Source: Carnobacterium_B sp045617425 (GTDB taxonomy: Bacteria > Bacillota > Bacilli > Lactobacillales > Carnobacteriaceae). Taken from it: a stretch of DNA of 64,000 bases. The stretch spans positions 310,001 to 374,000 of the forward strand of contig NZ_JAZLIO010000009.1 in the NCBI RefSeq assembly GCF_045617425.1. The letters run 5' to 3'. A program made the position numbers and the translations under genes. The notes under the pieces were generated by a model. The model was not told the origin of the DNA. It ran no database searches and worked only from the letters and a program-made list of their open reading frames with translations. Shown here piece by piece: positions 26,527 to 34,210 of the stretch; the stretch's first letter is position 1, and each line of letters starts with the position of its first letter.

Positions 26527-26575
26527 AAATAAAAAATCAATCAAATGAATAACTGTTTGATTGATTTTTTATTTA
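26527..26575. terminator. Intrinsic terminator after the NAD(P)-binding protein gene
   Basis: A long AT-rich stem (AAATAAAAAATCAATCAAA with TTTGATTGATTTTTTATTT) around a short loop lies just past the stop at 26582 on the minus strand. Confidence 0.82.
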
Positions 26576-26581
26576 GTACAT

Positions 26582-27220
26582 TTATTCACTACATACCGTT
26601 ATCCGTTGGTTAATAAAATTTTGATTTTCAATCTCATCAACGAGTGCTAAGGCAAAGTCAGCGTAACTCACTTCACTATTTCCCTCACTATTCGTTAATA
26701 ATATGTCTTGACCTAATTGATAATTTCCAGTTCTTTCCCCTTCAGGGTTAAAAAAAGCAGATGGACTTAAGTAGGTCCAGTTGATATCTTCTGTTTGACT
26801 TAAAAGGTCAAAAGCTTTTGCCATATTAAGTGCTGTAGGTTTTGCTTCCTCAGGAAAAGTTGCAGTGTCCATCAAACGTGTTGTATTTGTATCATCGATA
26901 TATAAACTGCCTGCTCCACCAACAACGATTAGACGTGGTTTATCATGTCCTTGAATTAAGGATACAATATGAGCTAGACTTGTTTGATGCAGTTCTTCTT
27001 TTCCTTGTGGGGCATTAAATGCATCGACCACTACATCTAACTCTTTTATATCATCAAAATCTAAGTCATATAAATCTTTTTCAATATAACGGCTATCTTT
27101 ACTGTCTGTAAGCTTAGAAGCGTTTCGAACTAAAGGAATGACTTCATGCCCTCTAATCAAGGCCTCTGCTGAAATTTTTGAACCTGATTTACCTGTTGCA
27201 CCGATAATTCCGATTTTCAT
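26582..27220 (-). CDS. NAD(P)-binding (NmrA/SDR-like) protein
   Basis: A 212-residue atypical short-chain dehydrogenase fold. The N-terminal GIIGATGKSGSKISAEALIRGHEV is a GxxGxxG dinucleotide-binding loop, and LIVVGGAGSLYID and WTYLSPSAFFNPEGERTG follow. No classical YxxxK dyad is obvious, so it may be a redox sensor or flavin/NADPH reductase-like protein. It stands alone between two terminators, with GGAGG before the ATG. Confidence 0.82.
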   Translation of the reverse strand: MKIGIIGATGKSGSKISAEALIRGHEVIPLVRNASKLTDSKDSRYIEKDLYDLDFDDIKELDVVVDAFNAPQGKEELHQTSLAHIVSLIQGHDKPRLIVVGGAGSLYIDDTNTTRLMDTATFPEEAKPTALNMAKAFDLLSQTEDINWTYLSPSAFFNPEGERTGNYQLGQDILLTNSEGNSEVSYADFALALVDEIENQNFINQRITVCSE

Positions 27221-27327
27221 ATAATTTCCTCCTTATGCTGCTGATTATTCTTATTTAATTATAATGAGAAAGTATCCAATTGAGCAACTATTCTCCCTTT
27301 ATTAAAAAATATTAAAAATGATAAAAC

Positions 27328-27359
27328 AAAAAAACTGACTCAATCGAGTCAGTTTTTTA
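27328..27359. terminator. Intrinsic terminator after pta
   Basis: AAAAAACTGACTC and GAGTCAGTTTTTT form a perfect 13-bp stem around AATC, directly past the pta stop on the minus strand. Confidence 0.93.
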
Positions 27360-27365
27360 GCCTTA

Positions 27366-28346
27366 TTAACCCATTAAGGTTTGGTTAGCAGTAATAATTG
27401 CTAATTTGTAGACGTCTTCTTCATTACAACCACGGGATAAATCGGAAATTGGTTTGTTTAACCCTTGCAAAATTGGTCCAATAGCTTCGAAATTACCAAA
27501 ACGTTGTGCAATCTTGTAGCCAATGTTTCCTGATTGTAGTTCTGGGAAAACAAATACACTTGCTTGTCCAGCAACTTTTGAATCTGGAGCTTTTTGTTCA
27601 GCAACAGAAGCAACGAATGCAGCATCAAATTGCATCTCACCATCAATGTCGTATTGAGGAGCAAGTTCTTGAGCAATCTTAGTAGCTTCTGCTACTTTAG
27701 TTGCTTCTTCAGCAACAGCTGATCCTTTTGTTGAAAAGCTTAGCATGGCAACTTTTGGTTCAATCCCAAACATTTCTGCTGTTTTAGCACTTTCAACAGC
27801 GATTTCAGCTAATTCTTGAGCATTTGGATTTACGTTGATTGCACAATCTGAGAACAAGTATTTTTCTTGTCCACGGCCACGCATCATGATAAATGCGCCA
27901 CTTGTACGGCTAACGCCTGGTTTAGTTTTAATGATTTGCAATGCTGGGCGAACAGTATCCCCTGTTGAGTGGATTGCTCCACTTACTAAACCATCAACTA
28001 ATCCCATGTATGTTAACATTGTCCCAAAGTAATTTTCATCTTTTAATAATTGAATAGCTTTTTCTTCGGTAACTTTTCCTTTACGGCGTTCTACGAAAGA
28101 AGCAATCATTTCATCTAATTTATCATAATTAGCTGGATCAATAATTTCAATATTTTCTACATTAAAACCACGATTTTTTGCAGCTTCTTTTACAGCTTCA
28201 GGATTTCCAATTAATACGGGTTGAATTAAATCTTCAGATGCTAAACGAACTACAGCACCAAGAATACGAGGTTCAGATCCTTCTGGAAATACAATACGTA
28301 CTTTTTTACCTTTAATTTTTGCTGATAAACTTTCAATTAGTTCCAC
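27366..28346 (-). CDS. pta: Phosphate acetyltransferase
   Basis: A 326-residue enzyme that converts acetyl-CoA and phosphate to acetyl phosphate and CoA, feeding ATP production through acetate kinase. Motifs include VRIVFPEGSEPRILGA, GLVDGLVSGAIHSTGDTVRPALQ and the C-terminal NIGYKIAQRFGNFEAIGPILQG. The frame goes back to a GTG at 28361, but that GTG overlaps the GGAGG itself. The GTG at 28346, 8 nt after it, is the better start. It is monocistronic. Confidence 0.94.
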   Translation of the reverse strand: MELIESLSAKIKGKKVRIVFPEGSEPRILGAVVRLASEDLIQPVLIGNPEAVKEAAKNRGFNVENIEIIDPANYDKLDEMIASFVERRKGKVTEEKAIQLLKDENYFGTMLTYMGLVDGLVSGAIHSTGDTVRPALQIIKTKPGVSRTSGAFIMMRGRGQEKYLFSDCAINVNPNAQELAEIAVESAKTAEMFGIEPKVAMLSFSTKGSAVAEEATKVAEATKIAQELAPQYDIDGEMQFDAAFVASVAEQKAPDSKVAGQASVFVFPELQSGNIGYKIAQRFGNFEAIGPILQGLNKPISDLSRGCNEEDVYKLAIITANQTLMG

Positions 28347-28446
28347 ACTAAAAACCTCCACTATTTGTGATTATTTATACATTACTATCATACTCTTATA
28401 TTCATGAAAATGACAGTCTTTTGAGCCCAAAACCTATAAGTATTCC

Positions 28447-29133
28447 TTATTGAACCGATTCAGGCAACTGCCAGTTTATCGGCTCTTCGCCGAATTTGAT
28501 CAATGCCTCATTTGCTTTAGAAAATGGTTTCGATCCGAAAAAACCACGGTAAGCGGATAAAGGGCTTGGATGAACTGAGGTCAACACAACGTGTTTTGAT
28601 TCATCAATCAATACTCTCTTTTTTATTGAAGGATTGCCCCATAGAATAAATACTATTGGCTGATCTCGGTCGCTTAATTTCTTTATGACAGCATCGGTTA
28701 GTGTTTCCCATCCTTTTCCTTTATGTGAATGAGCTTGTCCTTTACGCACGGTTAACACAGTATTTAGCAATAAAACACCTTGTTTAGCCCATGATTCTAA
28801 ATAACCATGCTTTACAGGCGCAATTCCTAAATCACTTTCTAATTCTTTATAGATATTAACTAGTGAAGGGGGAATTTTCACAGTTGGCAACACAGAAAAA
28901 CTTAATCCATGAGCTTGATTTGGCCCGTGATAAGGATCTTGTCCTAAAATAACTACTTTCACTTCATTATAAGGTGTCCATTCAAAAGCTTGCCAAATGT
29001 GATGCATCTTTGGATAAACGATTGTTTCTTGATATTCTTGTACAAGAAATTCTTTCAGTAAATGGTAAGATGTTGTGTTTGTTTGTTCTTGCAAAATTGG
29101 CAGCCAATCATTCTCTACAGGTACGCTCACCAT
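28447..29133 (-). CDS. ung: Uracil-DNA glycosylase
   Basis: A 228-residue family 1 UDG that removes uracil from DNA. The water-activating loop VVILGQDPYHGPNQAHGLSF, the uracil-binding region with VLLLNTVLTV, and the DNA-intercalating LTSVHPSPLSAYRGF loop with its catalytic His are all intact. AAAGGAGG precedes the ATG. It is a single gene. Confidence 0.95.
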   Translation of the reverse strand: MVSVPVENDWLPILQEQTNTTSYHLLKEFLVQEYQETIVYPKMHHIWQAFEWTPYNEVKVVILGQDPYHGPNQAHGLSFSVLPTVKIPPSLVNIYKELESDLGIAPVKHGYLESWAKQGVLLLNTVLTVRKGQAHSHKGKGWETLTDAVIKKLSDRDQPIVFILWGNPSIKKRVLIDESKHVVLTSVHPSPLSAYRGFFGSKPFSKANEALIKFGEEPINWQLPESVQ

Positions 29134-29358
29134 GAATCCTCCTTTGTCTCTTTAAAAAAGTTTCTTCTTTTTACTTTACTTCTATCCTACAAGAATTAGT
29201 CGCTTCACACAACTCTACTCTTCATCTGATCATTATTTTTTGTTTGTTATTTTCATGTTTCTTTTTGGTAAAATTTAAGAAGAAAAGGCATTTTGCGTTT
29301 ATTTTGTCTCTATTAATGGTAGACTTATTAAGACAAATGAATCTTGGGAGGAAACAAA

Positions 29359-30267
29359 ATGATAGAGCTTATTGTATCTGATATGGATGGAACATTATTA
29401 AATGAAAAAATGAAAGTTTCTGAAACAAACGCTAATGCTATTAAGGCGGCTATGAAACAAGGGATCCATTTTATGGTTGCAACAGGACGCGGCTTTACTG
29501 AAGCTCATCCGTTGCTTGAAGAAGTGGGCATTAACTGTTCATTCATCACTTTAAATGGAGCTCAAGTATATAACGAAGAAGGTAAAGTAATCCAAAATAT
29601 TGGAATTGATAAAAAAACTGTTCATGAAATCGTCGCTGAAATAAAGAAAAGAAATCTTTATTGTGAGATGACGACATCAAATGGAATTTATTCAGACAAT
29701 AAAGCTAAACGTATTGAGTCTGTGGCTTCTTTATTATACGAAACTAACCCTGATACGACATACAAAATGGCTGTTGTTTTAGCAGCTGCCCGTTTAGAAA
29801 TTATGAACATCAATTACGTTGAGGATTACGAAGAACTTGTACATGATGACTCCATTGAAATTTTAAAAATCATTGCGTTTAGCGATGAAGGTCGCAAAGT
29901 ACTGGGGCCACTTACTGAGGACCTTGAAAAATCTGGAAATCTTGCTGTTACAGCTTCTTTCGTTAATAATATTGAAATCAATAATATTAACGCACAAAAA
30001 GGAATCGCTCTTGAAGAAGCTGCAAAAAAATTGAATATCCCACTTGAAAATATCATGACTCTGGGCGATAATTTTAATGATGTCTCTATGTTGAAAGTAG
30101 CTGGTTATAGTTTTGCTATGGAAAATGCCGAGGAAGAAGTTAAAACATATGCGAAATACCGGACAACCAGCAATAACAGCAATGGCGTAGCACATGCTAT
30201 AACCTTAGCTTTAAACAACAATTTGGAATCAGCTAAAGCCCCAAGTATCATGGAAAATGCAGAATAA
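29359..30267 (+). CDS. Cof-type HAD-family sugar phosphatase
   Basis: A 302-residue HAD phosphatase of the Cof/YidA type. Motif I is SDMDGTLLNE with the nucleophile and acid-base Asp, motif II VATGRGF, and motif IV TLGDNFNDVSML. The cap is type IIB, inserted between motifs II and III. Substrates in this family are sugar phosphates, FMN or PLP, so the specific one is unknown. The start at 29359 follows GGGAGG; the upstream TTG at 29344 overlaps the ribosome binding site. Confidence 0.9.
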   Translation: MIELIVSDMDGTLLNEKMKVSETNANAIKAAMKQGIHFMVATGRGFTEAHPLLEEVGINCSFITLNGAQVYNEEGKVIQNIGIDKKTVHEIVAEIKKRNLYCEMTTSNGIYSDNKAKRIESVASLLYETNPDTTYKMAVVLAAARLEIMNINYVEDYEELVHDDSIEILKIIAFSDEGRKVLGPLTEDLEKSGNLAVTASFVNNIEINNINAQKGIALEEAAKKLNIPLENIMTLGDNFNDVSMLKVAGYSFAMENAEEEVKTYAKYRTTSNNSNGVAHAITLALNNNLESAKAPSIMENAE

Positions 30268-30387
30268 AGGTAATTCCCCCAGACATTTAATGATGTAATT
30301 GAAATGTAACAGTTCGCTTTCTTTTTTCGTTATTAGCAGTAGGCTTATATTCGCTTCGCTACCTATTGAATGAAGGGAGAGACTATT

Positions 30388-30552
30388 ATGGATGCCAGTA
30401 CACAATGGTTTTCCACTGTAATAGAAATGGTCGGTAATGTTGGTTTTCCTATTTTTATCGCTTTTTTTCTACTTCAGCGTATGGAAACCAAACTTGATGA
30501 TGTTGTTAAAGCTCTTCATGAACTGAGTCAAGTCATTAAGTCAGCTGAATAA
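30388..30552 (+). CDS. YvrJ-family small membrane protein
   Basis: A 54-residue protein with a single membrane segment containing VGNVGFPIFIAFFLLQRMETKLD, then a short amphipathic tail. This glycine-phenylalanine-proline helix and the MExKLD junction are typical of the YvrJ family, whose function is unknown. GGGAGAG lies before the ATG at 30388, in preference to an in-frame ATG at 30370. It ends directly in a strong terminator, so it is probably monocistronic. Confidence 0.75.
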   Translation: MDASTQWFSTVIEMVGNVGFPIFIAFFLLQRMETKLDDVVKALHELSQVIKSAE

Positions 30553-30590
30553 AAAGAATCCACCGTTTATGACGGTGGATTCTTTTTTTT
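30551..30590. terminator. Intrinsic terminator after the YvrJ-family gene
   Basis: AAAGAATCCACCGT and ACGGTGGATTCTTT pair perfectly around TTATG, followed by a T8 run. The stem begins at the stop codon. Confidence 0.93.
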
Positions 30591-30668
30591 ATTCCGTTTC
30601 ATTATTTTTTTTGGTATAATTAAGACGAACATGTAACCGCTTAATTTAACATTAGAGGAGCGTTCAAT

Positions 30669-31187
30669 ATGGTACTTTTGTATATGAAACAAGAATACGT
30701 TTCAAAACAAGAAAAAATCCTCGTAAAAAATGAACAAGGCAAAGACATGTACCTAATTTCAGGTAAGTGGGGCAGAGTCGGCGACAGTATCTCTTTATAC
30801 GCTATGGATGGAACTTTGCTTGTAGAATTCAAACAAACCGTATTATCCTTATTTCCTAAGTTTGATATTTATAGTCAAAACAAAAAAGTAGGCTCGATAG
30901 CGAAACATCGTACTTTAAAGATGGTTTATTTTAAAGTTACTCCATTAAATTGGGTTGTAACTGGAGACTTTTATAATCATCATTATTTTGTACACTGCGA
31001 GAATCACCTTATTATGGAATTGGATAAAGCTTATACGCCCTTTGGAGATTATTACAAGTTGTCTGTCCCAGAAGCCCAGCATGCACCCGTTTGTTTGTGT
31101 ATTGCTTTGATTGTTGATAATCTAACTTTAACACGATTGCCTAAACCATCTCCAAAAAAAGTTAACCGAGCTCTCCAATCTTTTTAA
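30669..31187 (+). CDS. LURP-one/YxjI-family protein
   Basis: A 172-residue protein with the strand-rich, tubby-like fold expected of the LURP-one-related/YxjI family: the repeated pattern GxxLxEFKQ, YDI- and VGSIAKH-like hairpins followed by YFKVTPLNWVVTGDFYNHHYFV. A hydrophobic C-terminal helix (PVCLCIALIVDNL) is buried in this fold. The biochemical role of bacterial members is unknown. GAGGAG precedes the ATG. It is monocistronic. Confidence 0.72.
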   Translation: MVLLYMKQEYVSKQEKILVKNEQGKDMYLISGKWGRVGDSISLYAMDGTLLVEFKQTVLSLFPKFDIYSQNKKVGSIAKHRTLKMVYFKVTPLNWVVTGDFYNHHYFVHCENHLIMELDKAYTPFGDYYKLSVPEAQHAPVCLCIALIVDNLTLTRLPKPSPKKVNRALQSF

Positions 31188-31193
31188 CCTACG

Positions 31194-31236
31194 AAAAAAG
31201 CATTAATCTGATTTTTTTTCAGGTCAATGCTTTTTT
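31194..31236. terminator. Bidirectional intrinsic terminator
   Basis: AAAAAAGCATT pairs with AATGCTTTTTT, extended by an inner CTGA/TCAG, around a T-rich loop. It serves the YxjI-like gene and the convergent acetyltransferase gene. Confidence 0.75.
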
Positions 31237-31795
31237 AATTCACTTTCCATTGCATATGATCATACAAATGATTGCCTAAAGTACATTTCCAAGTCTTTTT
31301 AAAACCTACTTTAAGGTAAAGTTGTTGTGCCTTTTTATTTTGTTGATCGCAATTCAACCCAATAATTTTTTCATTTTCTGCCATTACAATAGCGGGCAAA
31401 GCCTCTAACAATTCTGTTGCCACACCTTGTCCCCTAAAATTCTCATCTGTTACTAGAGAATCTAAGTACCACTCTCCCTTAGTTGTTTCAATATCTTTAA
31501 ACAGTGGTTCCACTATCCCGTGTTCTTTCAATTTTTCATTTAATGGGTCATCAATTACAGCTTCCAACTCGCCTTTGTAACCAAAGCATACTCCCGCTCT
31601 TTTTCCATCACGGACACAGATAATTGCACGATGATAACTATAACGATAATTTTTATTTTCCATAGCTTCTTTCATCATATTTTTTAAGCTAATAGAATCT
31701 ATTTCTGTTAGCAATGGCAGTTCCATATCTTCTAAAATAATCCATACCCATTCTACTAATTGTTCTATATCTGAAACTTCAGCTTTTCGAATCAT
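31235..31795 (-). CDS. GNAT-family N-acetyltransferase
   Basis: A 186-residue acetyltransferase. The acetyl-CoA loop is LVTDENFRGQGVATELLEALP and motif B is LNCDQQNKKAQQLYLKVGFK. The frame extends to 31861, but AAAGGTGGTAGG lies just before the ATG at 31795, so I start there. The substrate is unknown. It is separated from the second glutamine transporter by a divergent promoter region. Confidence 0.85.
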   Translation of the reverse strand: MIRKAEVSDIEQLVEWVWIILEDMELPLLTEIDSISLKNMMKEAMENKNYRYSYHRAIICVRDGKRAGVCFGYKGELEAVIDDPLNEKLKEHGIVEPLFKDIETTKGEWYLDSLVTDENFRGQGVATELLEALPAIVMAENEKIIGLNCDQQNKKAQQLYLKVGFKKTWKCTLGNHLYDHMQWKVN

Positions 31796-31878
31796 TTTCC
31801 TACCACCTTTCTTTAGAGTTATTTTCATTTCTATCATAGCGAATGAGAGATACCTATTCAACTATTTAATTTATCCAT

Positions 31879-31956
31879 AAGAACATATATATGTAAGAAC
31901 ATATCACATGATAATATTACATTATTGTTGCAATCGAGTTAAACTTAAATTAGAAT
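31879..31956 (+). promoter_or_regulatory. Promoter and direct repeats upstream of the second glutamine transporter
   Basis: TTGCAA (31928-31933), a 17-nt spacer and TAGAAT (31951-31956) form a good promoter. About 25-50 nt further up, AAGAACATAT occurs twice (31879-31888 and 31895-31904), 16 bp apart with ATAT/ATGT between, a possible regulator-binding site. The first copy of the transporter has no such repeat upstream. Confidence 0.55.
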
Positions 31957-31982
31957 AATAACTTAGACAAGGAGGTTTATTA

Positions 31983-33437
31983 ATGAATTTACGAAAACGA
32001 TCACTTTTTACACTTATGACAGCTATACTACTGACAGTCATTTTCACTACACTATTGCCTGGTACAGCTTCTGCCAAAGAAACAAACAAAACTTATATTA
32101 TTGGAACGGATGTTACCTTTGCTCCATTTGAATACAAAGATGTTGATGGGGAATACAAAGGAATTGATGTGGATTTATTAGATGCTATCGCCAAAGATCA
32201 AGGCTTCAACTATGAATTACGACCTTTGGGATTCAGTGCTGCACTGCAAGCTTTAGAATCAAATCAAATAGACGGTATGATTGCTGGAATGAGCATTACA
32301 CCTGAACGTCAGGAATCTTTTGATTTTTCTGAACCATACTTCGAGAGTGGCGTTGTTATGGCTACTTCTGAAACAAATGATGAAATAACTTCTTATGAAG
32401 ATTTAGAAGGGAAAACAGTCGCTGTTAAAGTTGGAACAACGGGCGCTGCTTTTGCTGAATCAATTCAAGAAGAATTCGGTTTCGAATTAAATACTTTTGA
32501 AGATTCTGCAAATATGTATGAAGATGTTTTAACAGGAAATTCAGATGCTGCTTTTGAAGATTACCCTGTAATGGCTTATGCTATTCAGTCAGGATTAGGT
32601 TTGCAAATACCGACTGAAGCTGAACCTGGAGACAATTATGGTTTTGCTGTAAATAAAGGACAAAATGCTGAGTTATTGGAAATGTTTAATAACGGTCTGA
32701 TCAATATACGCGCCAATGGAACTTATGATGAAATACTAGATACTTACCTAGGTGATACATCTACCGTAAATGAATCAGCTAATCTTGGTTTCTTTGGTTT
32801 GATTCAGCAAAATGGTGGAGAATTATTAAAAGGACTAGGTAGAACATTATTACTAACTATTATTTCTTTCGCTATTGCTACTGTTTTTGGTGTTATTTTA
32901 GGATTATTTAACGCTTCGCCTAATAAAGTATTAAACTGGATAGCAACGATTTACGTAGATATTTTACGTGGTATCCCGTTGATTGTATTAGCGTTTTTCA
33001 TTTACTTCTCTATTCCTCAATTTTTAAGTATCCAAATACCTGCTTACATTGCTGGTGTGATCACGCTAAGTTTAAATACCACAGCATATATTGCTGAATT
33101 GGTTCGTGGTGGTATCCAAGCAGTAGATACTGGTCAACTGGAAGCTTCAAGAAGTTTAGGACTTACTTACAATACATCTATGCGTAAAGTTGTATTGCCA
33201 CAAGCTGTTAAAATAATGATTCCGTCTTTTATTAATCAATTTGTTATTACCCTTAAAGATACTTCAATTCTTTCCGTTATCGGTATCGTTGAATTGACTC
33301 AAACCGGAAAAATTATTATTGCCCGGACTTACTCTTCTGGAGATATGTGGTTGATTGTTGGACTGATGTACATTATTATCATCACGATTCTAACGAAGTT
33401 TTCGAACTATATTGAAAGGAGAACATCAAATGACTAA
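31983..33437 (+). CDS. Glutamine/amino-acid ABC transporter, fused substrate-binding and permease protein (copy 2)
   Basis: A 484-residue paralogue of the protein at 23203 with the same layout: signal peptide (1-30), amino-acid-binding domain with VTFAPFEYKDVDG, permease helices and EAA loop SRSLGLTYNTSMRKVVLPQA. The binding domain differs at many positions from copy 1, so ligand preference may differ. The permease end shares a 104-nt identical stretch with it. AAGGAGG precedes the ATG. It overlaps its ATPase gene by 8 nt, exactly as in copy 1. Confidence 0.92.
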   Translation: MNLRKRSLFTLMTAILLTVIFTTLLPGTASAKETNKTYIIGTDVTFAPFEYKDVDGEYKGIDVDLLDAIAKDQGFNYELRPLGFSAALQALESNQIDGMIAGMSITPERQESFDFSEPYFESGVVMATSETNDEITSYEDLEGKTVAVKVGTTGAAFAESIQEEFGFELNTFEDSANMYEDVLTGNSDAAFEDYPVMAYAIQSGLGLQIPTEAEPGDNYGFAVNKGQNAELLEMFNNGLINIRANGTYDEILDTYLGDTSTVNESANLGFFGLIQQNGGELLKGLGRTLLLTIISFAIATVFGVILGLFNASPNKVLNWIATIYVDILRGIPLIVLAFFIYFSIPQFLSIQIPAYIAGVITLSLNTTAYIAELVRGGIQAVDTGQLEASRSLGLTYNTSMRKVVLPQAVKIMIPSFINQFVITLKDTSILSVIGIVELTQTGKIIIARTYSSGDMWLIVGLMYIIIITILTKFSNYIERRTSND

Positions 33438-34161
33438 AGTAAAAGTAGAACATCTAAAGAAAAATTTTGGAAGTTTAGAAGTTTTAAAAGACTTGAATGT
33501 TGAAGTTCAAGAAGGAGAAGTCGTTTGTATCATCGGTCCTTCAGGGTCTGGTAAAAGTACATTTCTCCGCTGTCTGAATGCTTTAGAAGAAATTACTGGT
33601 GGTAAAGTGATCATTGATGACTTTGACCTTACTGATCCAAAACAAGACATCAATAAAGTACGCGAAAATATTGGAATGGTTTTTCAACAATTCAACTTGT
33701 TCCCTCATCTAACGGTTTTAGAGAATATTACCTTAGCACCTAAAGAACTCAAAAAGGATTCTACTGAGGCTATTAAAAACCATGCACTAGAATTATTGGA
33801 AACCGTCGGACTTTCTGAAAAAGCAAATGATTACCCTAAATCATTATCTGGTGGACAAAAGCAACGTGTCGCGATTGCACGTGCTTTAGCAATGAATCCA
33901 GATATTATGTTGTTTGATGAACCCACAAGTGCTCTTGATCCAGAAATGGTTGGCGATGTGTTGGAAGTCATGCAAAAGCTGGCGGAACAAGGTATGACTA
34001 TGCTGGTCGTGACTCATGAAATGGGCTTCGCTAAAGAAGTAGCCGATCGCGTTATTTTCATGGATGGTGGATACATCGTTGAAGAAGGCAAACCTGAACA
34101 ACTCTTTAACCATCCTCAACACGAACGGACAAAGAACTTTTTAGAAAAAGTTTTAGTTTAA
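33430..34161 (+). CDS. glnQ: Glutamine/amino-acid ABC transporter ATPase (copy 2)
   Basis: A 243-residue ATPase with all motifs of copy 1 (GPSGSGKST, LSGGQKQRVAIARAL, MLFDEPTSALDPE). Differences cluster in the helical region after the Q-loop and at the C-terminus. The frame can be read from 33412, but the ATG at 33430 matches the start of copy 1 and follows GAAAGGAG. It ends in a strong terminator shared with yhgE. Confidence 0.93.
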   Translation: MTKVKVEHLKKNFGSLEVLKDLNVEVQEGEVVCIIGPSGSGKSTFLRCLNALEEITGGKVIIDDFDLTDPKQDINKVRENIGMVFQQFNLFPHLTVLENITLAPKELKKDSTEAIKNHALELLETVGLSEKANDYPKSLSGGQKQRVAIARALAMNPDIMLFDEPTSALDPEMVGDVLEVMQKLAEQGMTMLVVTHEMGFAKEVADRVIFMDGGYIVEEGKPEQLFNHPQHERTKNFLEKVLV

Positions 34162-34210
34162 AAAAAAGATCTGCCCTACGAGTAAATTCTCGTGGGGCAG
34201 ATCTTTTTTT
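34161..34210. terminator. Bidirectional intrinsic terminator
   Basis: AAAAGATCTGCCC and GGGCAGATCTTTT plus an inner ACGAG/CTCGT form a long stem, flanked by A and T runs. It ends the second glutamine transporter and yhgE on the opposite strand. Confidence 0.93.

Noticed and set aside
23203..34161. Possibility that the 9-kb segment between the two glutamine transporters is a composite transposon
   Set aside because: The copies are too diverged over most of their length, in the same orientation, and enclose housekeeping genes (tsaE, pta, ung) with normal base use.
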